DNA of 64,000 nt from Camarhynchus parvulus (Eukaryota > Chordata > Aves > Passeriformes > Thraupidae), in assembly GCF_901933205.1 (NCBI RefSeq), contig NC_044572.1:19058501-19122500 (forward strand), written 5' to 3'. The position numbers and the translations under genes were made by a program. Positions 52,801 through 64,000 of the stretch are shown piece by piece; the first letter of the stretch is position 1, and each line of letters starts with the position of its first letter. The notes under the pieces are model-generated. The model worked only from the letters and a program-made list of their open reading frames with translations, did no database searches and was not told the origin of the DNA.

Positions 52801-55800
52801 GTAAGTGATGGTGACTATTTGCACTCTAATATTTGCATTTCATCTTTCAAATGCATTTATATTTCTGATACATATTTTCTCAAATATGTACAGTGTAGTG
52901 TGTGCCCATCCAAGGCTGAAATAATAAAAGCCCACAAAATAATAGAAAAGCACAGATTATTCTAGTACTGTAAATTATCAGCCACAAAAGAATGAGCTTT
53001 GCAGAGCACTGGGATGGTACAAAGCACAGGCCCTAGAAAGGAGTGCTTCAAAATGTGGGTCTCAGGCAGAGGGTGTCTGCCAGGAGAGCACCTTGGCTGC
53101 TTTCATCAGGAAAATGTGGTATTTTTTCTGGTTGTAGCCTAATCTTATGCAGTTTAATTGGTTTGAACAAAACTGGGTTCCAGTATATATAGCTGTAAGG
53201 AGGGAAGTTAAAAAATAAAAGATAAATTTTTAATGTTATCTTTTGTTTGTGCTGATAGATGTCCAAAACTTCTCTGAATATTGTTATTGATTATGCTTAT
53301 AGGACAAATCCACTCAAATGCTAGAATATCTTTTAAAAATATTTAGCTTGCTAATTCTTTATGTAGTTACTATAGATTTTTAAAACAGTGGATCGGTTAT
53401 ATAAACATTATATAAACATCATAAACCAGGTCCCAGACATTTTAAATTGGAGTAGATCTAATTGCTTCAATGTAACAGGGTCGGATTTACTTTGATATTT
53501 TTGTTTCTCGCTGGGACACTGTGTCGAAAAAAGTAACTTTGTCCCTTCATCGGTGCACGGGTGTAAAGAATGATATTTCTCCTGTGGCAGAAAGAGAAAG
53601 CTGTGGCAGGACGGGAGACCTTTCTGAGAAGAGAGTGACTTGCCTCAATAAATATTCTAAAGAAACTGAAAAATGATGTCTAGCTCATGTTGTAATACAA
53701 TACTTTGGTGTTGATTTAATGGGAACAGAACATACAGAATCTACATTTTAGGTATAAATTTTTAGGGACTGTGTATCAGAAAAGAGTAGTCAACTCAGAA
53801 AACCAGTATCTGGGATATGAAATGTGTAGTTTGACAAGTTCAAAGTTTCCTCTTTCCTTTTGTCCATACACCACCTACTTCAGTTTTCACAGAAAGAGTG
53901 CTGAAAATTGGATAGATCCTTAAGAGAAACTACCAAGATGAGCCCTCTGTAAACTCAACCTGCTTTAGGAAGCAGTAGAGATTAATAATATTTTTACTGA
54001 TAGATATATACATGCTTTCTTTGGGAAAAAAGGGCATATGGTGTGCTAAGTGCCTGTCAACTCTTGTAAAGGCAGAAATGAAAATGGACCTGAAGCACTT
54101 ATATGACCCAATATACATTCATTGCATCCATGCAGCTTCTTTCTAAACATGGTCACTGTTCTTAAAGAAAAAAACTCATTGAAAAATGCTGAGGAAATCT
54201 TTCTTTAACTGAAAAGGAATTACTCTGCTGTGTACCCATTAGGAGTAATGTTGGCTGTGGCTCTTAATTAATGGATAAATGGAGTGGCTGTATTTTCTTG
54301 GATTTTCTGCAGGGACTTGAGAGCTAAGGCAAATAGCAAGTCAAGCCAGGCTTCTCCTGCTTATAATGGTTCAGAGATGTGGGCTTTTGCTGAAAACTTG
54401 TGATGCATTTAGCCTGCAAGTGTGTTAGATTTTGCTTGAGATATGTCAGGCATAATGGCAAAGTGTTATTAATGCTTTCAAAGCAAGAACAATATATAAT
54501 GGTCCAGACCAATCTAATTTCAAAAAAGAGGCTCTTTGTTTAAAAATAACATCCAGCTTTGGGGCTTTATTCAGCCTCTGATGAAATCAGTAGGTTTTTC
54601 TTCATTGGCTTGAATGGAATATACATAGAATATGAATCTTGTTTCTCAGAATTTTTTGCTATAATGGAATTTCTTATGACCAGTGAAGTCCTTTTTACCT
54701 GGGTATAAATTCCTCACCCTGCGCATTTCATTGTGGAGACCAATAAATTGCAAGGAGTTTGCATTCTTACCCTCAATTTTTTGACTTGCTGACATTCAGA
54801 ACTTTTAATATATTCCTTATCCTTTTCAGCATGAACCTTTCAGCATACTATTATCTGTGTGGATTTATGATTGGTGTACATTGGTACATTTTATTTGTGC
54901 AGTGGTTTTATGGCGCTTTCTGTTTGGCCCTTTAGATGACCTTGGGGGAGCAGCCTGTGTCCTTGCTGGTCACGAGACCGGGTGATTGTCCTTTTCTGAT
55001 GGTGGAGCTGTCAGCACATCTCCTCCATCAGAATGCAGAGCCAGGAGTGCACATGCCTGAGATACTGGAGTTGTATTATGCTCGCCCTGCATTCTTTGCA
55101 GGCTGATTTTAATTTGGCAGTGTGGTTTTGAAAAAGTGTTACACTGGCAGTCCTTGGTGAATCTGTAATTGCCAGCCTTGAGCTCTACGTAGGGGAAGCT
55201 GTGAAGTGTTTATGTGCTCCCGTTCTCGAGAAAATCCCCAGTTTCATTTGAGATTGGCAGATGTTTGTTCTGTGGCTGTGATACCCCCTGGATTGTTTCT
55301 CTCGACAGTCGTTCCATTTAATCTCCCTCTATTATGAAATTTTATTCCACAGATGTTTTCAAAACTGTCATGTGTGTTTGATTTATATGAATTGCCTTTC
55401 TCTCCAGGCCTTTTCTCTTCCGCATTGAAATTGAGCTCGTCCATTTGCTTGTAGTGTATTTTCATCTCTTTTTTGTTTTGATTATGTGGTGGGATGTTGT
55501 CAGTACTGTTATAAGCAGAGATGGGAACAATTATAGAAGGTAATTGACCAAACTATTATAATCCTTTTTGGTAGAATGGCAGACACCGCCTTCTGAAGAT
55601 TCTGCTGAATTGTGGTAATGAGTGGTACCAGCACTTCTTTTCCTCTAAAGCAAACAAATAGGACTGCTTGCTATTTGTCTGTCCTTGCACAGAGTCCAAC
55701 TTAGCTTTAGGATGTCTCTGTTATAAAGCAAAGTCCAAAAAGACCTAGAGCCAATAGTGGAAGCACTGTGCCAAACTAACAGAATTTTGACTGCCTAATT

Positions 55801-58800
55801 CTGGGTGCAGCTGTTCACCTGGACTCACCAATGCTAATCACAGCCTCTAACTCAAGAGGACCTTGAGTTTGAAGTTGCTGGAGATTACTAAAATACTATG
55901 TACTTTAATAGCAATACTGTATGCCTGCCATTTTCTCTTGCTTTACTCTAGGTTCCTATGGCCACAGAGAAAGGATTCTGTATTAGATGAATCTGTGGTC
56001 TGACACAGTCCTTAGTCTTAAAAGAGATTATAAGTTCAGAAATGTAGGTTTGGAAAGTGAATACTTAGTGGGAAGAAGTTTCCTTTTGTTCTAGCATAAA
56101 AGCTAGATAAGAAGGTTCAGACATTTTTGGTTTTTTTCTAAACAAAAATTGGTATTTTAGATATGACAGTTCTATAGTGGATCTTGGCAGGATGACTGTT
56201 GACATGGTTACACCATTGATGTTAAGATTAATATGAATATACTCAAAAGCTATTTTTAATAAAGTTAGATGACCATGTGTCCCTGAATAAAAGGAATGGT
56301 GGCTGCTTGGATTATGCTGTTACCATTGGAGTCTTTCCTTTAGCCCACAGTCTCCCTTCTGTTTTTCCCCCTGAAAAAGGCTGGTGGAACAGGCCATGGG
56401 TGAGATGAATTTTCTTGGTGAACCAGGAAGCTTCGGCTTAAAAGTTGGATGCCCTTGTTTTATAAAGTTGGTCTTCCCATATAATATCCATTAAGAAAAA
56501 TAAATGCAGCTTTAAACTTAATGTTTTGGTGGTTGTCTAGGAATTTTAATCCACTTTACTGGATAGTTGTGCTGTGGTCAGAGTTGGTTTTATGATGAGT
56601 CAGGGAGAAGAAAAGGATCTGGAGAGAGCTATGAAAAATTGAGCCTTTAGTGAGCTATTGAACTTCAGAAGTATATTGAAAGAGCAGTGGCTCCAGGCCA
56701 TCATCTTCAAATTCTTCCTATTTGTTTTTTTCACAAGGCTTACTAGATCTGCTCAACATAAACAATATATTTTTGGTGAGGGATAAGCTACTTGCAGGCA
56801 AAATTTCCTATTCAATATTTAAGACATCTGAATTTCTAATTACTGACTTTGAAGAGCAATATTAGCTTCTCTGCCTGTTCCTTCCATTCATTTGTTATGT
56901 TCGATCATAGGCAAGCTCTTGAACACCTTCCTTGCATCGTTTACACTAAATATGTTTTATAACTGCAGGCGTCATGACTTCATTATACTTGTCCCGTTTC
57001 ATCTTCCATCTTTCTGATTCCAAGCAATGTGGACAATACTGTAGCAGAATGGAGTTTGTTGGATCAGAATTTGACCAAACATTCTGTTATGTTCTCTCTA
57101 AATTGCGTATTTGAGTTTGTATGCATTTTGTAGCTTCTATGGGTTACTGTAACAAATGTGAATAATAAAAGATTAAGGAGGTGGCATTAGTCATTTACTG
57201 CTTTCAGTTCTTTTGGAAGCATGACTTCTACAGCAGAACAGCTTTGTTTTTTCTAGTCATGTTCTGTCATTCCTTCCAATTAAGTGATACCTTAAGAAGC
57301 TTTTGTGTTTGATTCTTGAATGTAATTATTGCTCTGCAATTAAAATGGATATAATTACAGTCAGCTTTCAGAAGTCTGTGGATGATTTATCTAAGTTGTG
57401 AGCAGCAAGACTCTCTGTCTCCTCTGCCAGAGTCACAGCTTTACAAGAATTTCTACTGGGAATGCCATCAGATTCACCCAGTAGACAGTCAGTTCTGTAA
57501 ACTTCCAATGCATGTGTGCAGGTTGGACAGTAAGTGCCTGCTCATACTTACCATAAAAATGTCTGTTTTTGTGCATTTCTCTGTGATTACCTGTGTGTAT
57601 GATGTCACACACAGGTTACATGAACCATTGGCTTTGTGAGTAAAGTCATGACACAGTAATGTTACCCACTGTTCACCCAAAGGTTTTCTTTGAGAATAGA
57701 TTGTAATCCACAAAAGCAGACGATGTGATTTGGAAGTGACATGTAGGTTCTTTCAGTAGTTCAAATCTGAATGAGCTCAATATCAAGCAAAATTGTTTCT
57801 TGTGTGAGGATAAAGTAGTCATGAATTTGAGATAAATTTGGCATTATCTAATCCATTTTTCAGTAAACACAAACTTTGGCTTAGATAGCACAGGAACTGA
57901 TTCTGTGTAAGCTGCCATCCTTCTCATAAGTTTTCCAAGTCCCTGTAGAGGAGTATACACTAGAACTTGTGATATCCATTAAGGATTCAGAGAAAGAGGA
58001 TATTAAGGCTGCATATTTCTGTAATGCTGAGATGCAGATCATATTGCTTCTGTCAGTGCTTGTCAGCAAGTCTAGAGTGCATAAATTCGAGCTGCTGTTA
58101 GGCAGAATGTGAAAATGAGGTTAGAGAAATGGTAGCAGATAATAACCATGAAGGCTTAGTACTAAATAATTCAATTTGCATTGATCTAAACAATTCCCTG
58201 TACAAAGAAAGAACACTTAAAACATCTAAGGCTATCCACGTAAAGTGTCTGTCGTTAAAACTTAGTCCATCTCATCATAATTCACCATCTTTCTTCATAC
58301 AGTTTGTATATAATGAGTGTTCCTACATGTTAACCATGTCCATAGATTTTATCCTTCTTGCAGTCTCACTAATACAAACAATAACTCCGACTTTAGCAAT
58401 GTTCATATTATTCATATTATTATATCTGCTCATACTGTTTGCCCCATTTTAAGAAAAAGGTTGGTTGCTTAAAAAAAAAGTGTTGTTTTTTTTTTTTTTT
58501 TCCCCAAATCTGTCATAGTGTTCTGGTGTTTTTTTTTTTCTTCATGGTTTCCTATGTGCATACACATTTTAAAAATGCCTCAATTTAAAATTTGTTTGGT
58601 TCTAAAGAAATTCTGTAATTACTTCAATGTCATGACTGTTGGGTTCTTTGTAGGCAATAGTTTAGCAGTGGCCTCCTGAATTTATTCATGTAAGTCTTGG
58701 ATTCATAAAGGGGCATTTGATGATGTTACAGAGATTCTGTGCTTGCTAGGTCTGTTAGAAGTTAAACAATTTTTATCTTTGAGATCAAGGATCAAGGAGA

Positions 58801-59133
58801 TCAATTATTCGATTCTTCTTTCTTTAGAGATACTAAAATATCTACAACTGTCATGAAAATGTGCTCTAGATGTAGAGAAAAGTCCTGTCTTTTTCATCTG
58901 TGTTATTAAAGAGTTCTGTGACTTTTACATAGCCCTGGTAATGTGTGTGAGAACTCGTAGCTTCCCTTTATGGTTTAATTTGATCCAGCCGGAGGTATTT
59001 GCAAGCTGCCCAGCACAGTACCCATGAATAAAATGAAATAGAAATAATAGTAACAAAAAAATTAAAATAACCAATTGCTTTTCTGTGTGTGTGTTTTTAA
59101 GAGCAATTAAACTTCTTTTTTTTCTCTTTGTAG
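52801..59133 (+). other. NEBL: Nebulette intron 2 (6.3 kb)
   Basis: This intron runs from GTAAGT to TTTGTAG and contains no recognised exon or named mobile element. The stretch at about 54890-55480 is less AT-rich and is compositionally unlike its surroundings; it is a possible regulatory element. Poly-T runs lie near 58480-58540. Confidence 0.85.
58471..58540 (+). repeat. Poly-A/poly-T low-complexity tracts
   Basis: A run of A, then a run of about 16 T, and about 40 nt later a second run of about 11 T. These are simple homopolymer tracts. Confidence 0.85.
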
Positions 59134-59238
59134 GTACACTATAAAGAAGAGTTTAAAAAATCTAAAGGCAAGTGCATATTTGTACCTGACACCCCGCAGC
59201 TAAAACATGTGAAAAGCCTTGGTGCTTTTATTTCTGAG
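59134..59238 (+). CDS. NEBL: Nebulette coding exon 3, nebulin repeat
   Basis: This 105-nt phase-0 exon of 35 residues begins VHYKEEFKKSKGKCIF and ends GAFISE. It is preceded by a T-rich tract ending TTTGTAG and followed by GTAAGA. It holds the YK..F..SKGK core and the D-T-P-x-L-K-H-V-K segment of a nebulin actin-binding repeat. Joined to exon 2, the junction reads LISD-VHYK, a complete SDxxYK actin-binding motif. The ending SE instead of SD is a common variant. Repeats of about 35 residues match actin subunit spacing in the thin filament; nebulette has about 23 of them. Confidence 0.96.
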
Positions 59239-59777
59239 GTAAGATCTAAAAGACTGAAAAATTTCTTGGCTTCTTATCCTCCCTAAAAACTCTTTCAGTT
59301 GAGTACTGTGATTTTTAGCTGGGGAAGGATGGCTTATTTCAAATAATAATTCTGTTTAAAGCTGAAGTGAATTCAAAGGCTGTAATTAGTGTATACTGCA
59401 ATGTGGATAATAACAATTTGGAATTACATGTCACTTTTATTTTGGGATTTGAAGATACTTTATTAATGGTTCTGAGCAAGTCCTAGCTATCCCATTTTAC
59501 ATGTGGATAAACTGAGGAATAGGAAAAGAATGTTGCACTTTCTGCAGTGACGAGGTTTGCAAATTACACCTGCACAAAATTTCCCTGCTGTGGAGATTTC
59601 ACAGCCTGATATCAAACAGAAGGAGACAAGAGAAATGTTTCCATGTTATCATCCCCGTCCTCCTTCAGCAAGAGGGCTGGGGCACACATCAGGTCAGTGC
59701 CATCTGTGGATTGCCTGAGCACTTGCATATCTCTCTGTCTATCTATCTGTCTGTCTGTCTATCTATCTGTCTATCTA

Positions 59778-59860
<83 letters not shown>

Positions 59861-61461
59861 ATCTATCTCTGCATAACTGTGACATGCACACACATACAGC
59901 TGTGGTGGCAAAGAAAGATCAATAGCTTCCAAAGTGTCACAGCACCATTTACTGCCAGCTCTTCATGTCCCAGGTATGAGGTGCTGTAGGGTTGCATCTC
60001 TGATTGTTTTCCACAGCTAAGAACAGCACCAGAAGTTTCACCTGAGAGACAGCAGCTTCATATATGTTCTGAGTGATTTTTCTGTCCTTATGGCCCTTCA
60101 AAAAATTAAAGTTTTGGTGCTTCATTTTTTGCGCCACTTTTATGATTATAATAAAAAAGTCCCAGTATTGCTGTCTGAGGTTACATAACTTACATACATT
60201 CGAAATTCTCTTTCTGATATACAACAATTTACTGTGTGGCTTTCAATATGAATGCATCAATTAAATACTTTTCTTGTATTTATCTTCATGTTGTCTGAGA
60301 AGGAGTGGCATGTCCCAAGGAAAGTAAATCTGATGTAATTGCACTTTATAAAAGACAGACTATTGTAGTCTACAGAAATACAGTATATAGAGCATATTTA
60401 TCTAGTCTATCTGATTCCAGAGAATCTGCTGCTACTTATTAATCAATGATTTAGAGATAAAAAAATATTCTAAAATTTTAAACTGTGTAGGTTTGATATT
60501 ACCACACTTTTGAGCACGCTGCCTGTTTATTGCAGCGTTACCTGAAGCCAATGAGGTGATGGATGATTTATCTTGTAAATTACTGACCTCTAGTGTCCCA
60601 TCACCTGTATTTGCAAATCTTGGGCACTGACATTCTTAACAGCACATCCACTGCAGTGAAATAGAGCCCTCTGTTTTGGGGAACGGCAACAAATGTTACA
60701 GCAAATTATTGATATGTATACATATAATGCATTTGGGGAATTAGCCTTTAATGAAGAACTGTATATTTCACAGTAAATAAGTGACATTAGTATAACTGAA
60801 AATATTTTTGGTATTTATGATTACTTTCATAGCAGTGTTGCAATTATTTTTTTATGAACTTGGAAGGCTTAGAACTGAAGCAAAAGCCTCACACATTTTG
60901 AGCTATTGTTCTGATATCTCTTGTAAAACCCCTTTGTGAGGAGCTGCCAATACTCCTGGAGGGAACACAGGATAAATAAAATGTAGTTTAAAAATGAGAG
61001 TGTAATATGAACAGATGAAATAGAAATGATGACAGGCAAACTTCAGCGTTCCTCCCCTTTCTAGCTACATTTAGTTGCTGCTACTTATTAGTTGGTGAAA
61101 TATTTATGGTTCACCTTCCATTTGCTCCCATTGTTCAGGACCCTGGAAAATAGAAAGAAGAAAAGTAATTTTTGGATTTGAAAATGATCTGAGAAAGGAT
61201 AGAAGAAGCTGCCTTGCTTATTTTATTTCTTATTTCCATTAAAATTATTGAATTTAACTAGGAGATATTTTGCATTGTTTTGTGAATTAGGCACATCTCC
61301 ATAAAGTATTATTTTAAAAATGTTTTTGCTAGAAAGTTAGTGACAGTTAATGAAATTTTTCCGGTTCTGTTCTCTGCCATTTTACTTACTAGAAAAAAAT
61401 AAGTGGTATGTTTACTGTATCTTCATTTTTGCATTTTATGTCACCTTTTTCTGCCCTCTAG
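59239..61461 (+). other. NEBL: Nebulette intron 3 (2.2 kb)
   Basis: This intron runs from GTAAGA to CCCTCTAG and holds the TCTA/TCTG microsatellite. No other feature was recognised. Confidence 0.88.
59729..59870 (+). repeat. (TCTA)n/(TCTG)n tetranucleotide microsatellite
   Basis: About 140 bp of tetranucleotide units are present. The first half mixes TCTG and TCTA units, followed by an almost pure run of about 19 TCTA units with one TCTT interruption near the end. The peptide-like frames through it (leucine-serine-isoleucine-tyrosine repeats) are artefacts. Confidence 0.97.
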
Positions 61462-61572
61462 GTGAAATATAAAGGAGCTGCTAAGAAAGACCTTTCCAAC
61501 CCTCTCTATCAGCAGATGCCAGCCACAATTGATAGTGTATTTGCAAAAGAATTAATGCACCTTCAGAGCAAG
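61462..61572 (+). CDS. NEBL: Nebulette coding exon 4, nebulin repeat
   Basis: This 111-nt phase-0 exon of 37 residues begins VKYKGAAKKDLSNPLY, contains QQMPATIDSVFAKE and ends HLQSK. The acceptor is TTTTTCTGCCCTCTAG and the donor is GTACAA. The N-terminal YK is the actin-contact pair. The LSNxLYxxMPATIDSVF block identifies the second nebulette repeat in other vertebrates. The repeat ends in QSK, so the SD of the motif is not conserved at this boundary. The donor is weaker than the others (C at +4, A at +5). The next exon was not found before the window ends. Confidence 0.96.
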
Positions 61573-64000
61573 GTACAACTTTAGAGTTGCAAAAACGATT
61601 TTTAGATTAACTGTGTGTCAGAATAACTACACTTTAAACAAAATATTTAAAAGGACACTTGATTGTTTGCTTGATTTATTTGGGTGAGCTTATCATCCAG
61701 AGTTTATCACCATAACTTCTTAAATTCAAAAACTGCACATTTTTAAAATGTTGACAATTTTGCTTACGTTTATTAAATATGCGTTATAAAGTTGGTAGTG
61801 CATTCATTGATCCAATGAAATCTGTGAATACAATAAGGAATGATTGAATTTAGTGACATTGCGTGGTCCTTATAGAATGGGTGACTCTTATATAACTTAT
61901 CCCAGTTGGGTGTTGCATTAACATATATTAAATGCAATATAAAATATTTGATGCTGAAGGCAAGAGAAAAGAAAGCTGCTTTAATGACTTCTAAAGGCAC
62001 TTAGTGGAAGCAGCAAATGTATTTCTCATGATCTGCATATTACTACTTACAACAAATTTTATACAATTAAAATATGAAATCAAGTATATTGAATATAGTA
62101 TAAAGCTTGTAAACAACCAGCAAAATAGTAAATTCTGGTTCAATTGCCTTCAAGGACTCAAAAATATAATACCCTAAAAGTAGGCAGGTGACCCTTCACT
62201 TCCATTGACCCCAGTGGAATTATGAATGTTAAGCATGTGTAGTATGAATGAGGTTCCAGATTTTTGTTGTTACTCATGAGAATTACATCAAATAGATGGT
62301 CATGGCTTTCTGTCCACCAAGCATTTCCATGATTTTTTTGTTTTTGCTTTCTCCTCTCTTAAAGATATCAACTACATATGGTTTAAAACAGCCGGTGCAT
62401 GAAGGGAACACCCTTCTAAATCCATAATATTGATTGCATCTCAATATCCATTCTTGTAATGCAATGACACTTTTTCAGACAAAGGAAAATATTAATAAAA
62501 AAAGAATGGACTAAAATTTCAGGACAGCTTGTGAAAAAATGTTTTGATATAAAACATTATGTTAATCAAGGCTATGTTAAGCAAATACAATAACACATAT
62601 TTTAGTTTTCAGAATTTGAAAAGGAACATATATACACAAGTTAAAGCACCACAGTAGCTGAAATGACATTAATGTGACATTTCATTGTAAAGTGAGTGAT
62701 TAGAGGAATTATAGTAAAAATAAATTGGGAATTAAACTTGTATAACATTTTAAAGCCATTAGCTTGATACATATAACATTAGTTAACTATTTTGCCACAG
62801 ATTTACTCCCAAATTCATTCCAAATTATTGCATTCTACATTTGTTTACCCAAATGAGGTAAATTAACATTGGTGATGTGGCAGAAAAGATAAATAACTGA
62901 AACTAAAAATGAAACCATTGGTTCATAAAAAAACCCTTTTAAGGAAAAGACTGACATTTTTATTTGGGAGTTTTTGAAGGCTTTCTTCAATCATCCAACA
63001 GTTCTAGAGAAAAAAATATGCATATAGGCTGAGTTATATTTAAGCAGAATTTTTTCCCACAAAATTCATACTATCCCCTTAGGAGTAGATGCATTATAAA
63101 TCATAATATACCATAAAACTTAAAGATACGCTGACACATTTTTCCAACTTGTGGTTTACTGCTGCAATGGACCTGAATTTAATGCTACTTCGAGAGAGCT
63201 CTCAGGGGATTTTCTAGTGAAAAATCTTCTCCACAGTATTCAAATCTAATCCATATTGTGCCTATCACTGCAGTACCTAAGCAGCTAATACAAGGATTTC
63301 AGATTTCATCTGGGTCAGGATATGGCAGAGGGGGTTTATGCTGCATCTGTCTAGCTGGGATTGTGAATTCACAGGTCGTCACTTCAGGAGGAGACTACAG
63401 ATATTCCATAGGAAGGAGAGAGAATATCACCAGCTGGCCATTGCTCCAGCTCTGCTCCAAAAAGGCTGCTGCAAACACAGAATTGAAGTCTGTTTCTGAG
63501 TTGTAGTAAACAGATTTTAAAATAGTTTTGATTTCCCAAGAGGTGGAAAATGAGTGTGTGTCCTTGTCCTTCCTACCCGCACTAGAACAGATTTACACCT
63601 TTGACTCCCTTTTCATGCTTCTGGATGCAGTGCTGGGCTGAACTGCTTTTGTGGGCAGATCAAGCAGGACTCTCCTTGCTCTGTGGTGCCGTGTTCTTGG
63701 CAGGATCCACAGCCTCACATGCCAAGCAGGTGCATTGGAGGATCATGGTGGGGAAGAAAGAGAGCCCCTGCCTTTCCCCAGAGCTGGCTGCTGGCACAGG
63801 CTGGGTGCCTCTGGCAGAGGATCTCCTTACACAGGTGTGTCCCCCACAAATGGGCTCTCCCCTGATGCAAAGTTTGCTCCTAAAATGGTGCTGCTACTGC
63901 CCAGCAGCCCTGTAATTTGATACACAAATTCAAATCACACAGATGATTTAGGAACTTGGAGGCAACTAGGGGAAATTCCTGTTTTTCTCAAGGAGTTATA
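61573..64000 (+). other. NEBL: Start of nebulette intron 4
   Basis: No exon was recognised up to the window end. The next repeat, which in other vertebrates begins like V-A-Y-K-Q-K-H, was not found. The last 400 bp (about 63600-63920) is GC-richer and open in several frames at once, which reflects composition and not coding. Confidence 0.8.

Noticed and set aside
59643..59989. Two overlapping + strand frames with leucine-serine-isoleucine-tyrosine repeats
   Set aside because: They are translations of the TCTA/TCTG microsatellite and continue into unrelated intron sequence.
63601..63920. Three overlapping + strand frames near the window end
   Set aside because: Openness in all three frames reflects locally high GC and few stop codons. 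No nebulin-repeat motif or splice-bounded exon is present.
1..64000. CRISPR arrays, operons, bacterial or phage genes
   Set aside because: None is present. The spliced exons, CR1 elements and LTRs show vertebrate nuclear DNA.

Overview
This window is vertebrate nuclear DNA, almost certainly from a bird and probably outside the galliforms. It is AT-rich and intron-dominated. It carries CR1 LINE 3' ends and two solo LTRs that I recognise as typical avian endogenous-retrovirus families. There is no prokaryotic gene organisation: coding capacity sits in a handful of exons of about 70-110 bp with GT..AG borders, and all supported exons are on the + strand and phase 0.

All recognised exons belong to one locus, NEBL, which encodes two actin-binding proteins from different promoters. 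The exon at 7324-7431 encodes a nebulin repeat of the short LIM-domain product (LASP-2, LIM-nebulette). The next exon of that transcript, in the shared 3' part of the gene, lies beyond the window, so everything after 7431 is intron for LASP-2. About 45 kb further on, inside that intron, the muscle product nebulette starts. Its initiator exon is 52565-52633 (acidic N-terminus), followed by 52729-52800, 59134-59238 and 61462-61572. These four exons give 119 in-frame codons, and the window ends in the following intron.

Layout: 1-7323 is intron upstream of the LASP-2 exon, with an antisense solo LTR at about 4008-4530. 7432-52260 is a long LASP-2 intron with old CR1 pieces (about 26.8 and 28.0 kb), a second antisense LTR (28.7-29.4 kb), a strong 24-bp-arm palindrome (36.6 kb), a small CpG cluster (42.7 kb) and a pair of opposed CR1 tails (49.9 and 50.5 kb). 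52267-52564 is the probable nebulette promoter and 5' UTR, with a cluster of cardiac-type motifs and two short upstream ORFs. 52565-61572 holds the nebulette 5' exons with a tetranucleotide microsatellite in intron 3. 61573-64000 is intron.

I found no previously undescribed biological system. The observations most worth a second look are the nested promoter, the palindrome, a possible alternative LASP-2 terminal exon at 7817-7990, and the uORFs. Family names for the repeats rest on recognition, not a database search.
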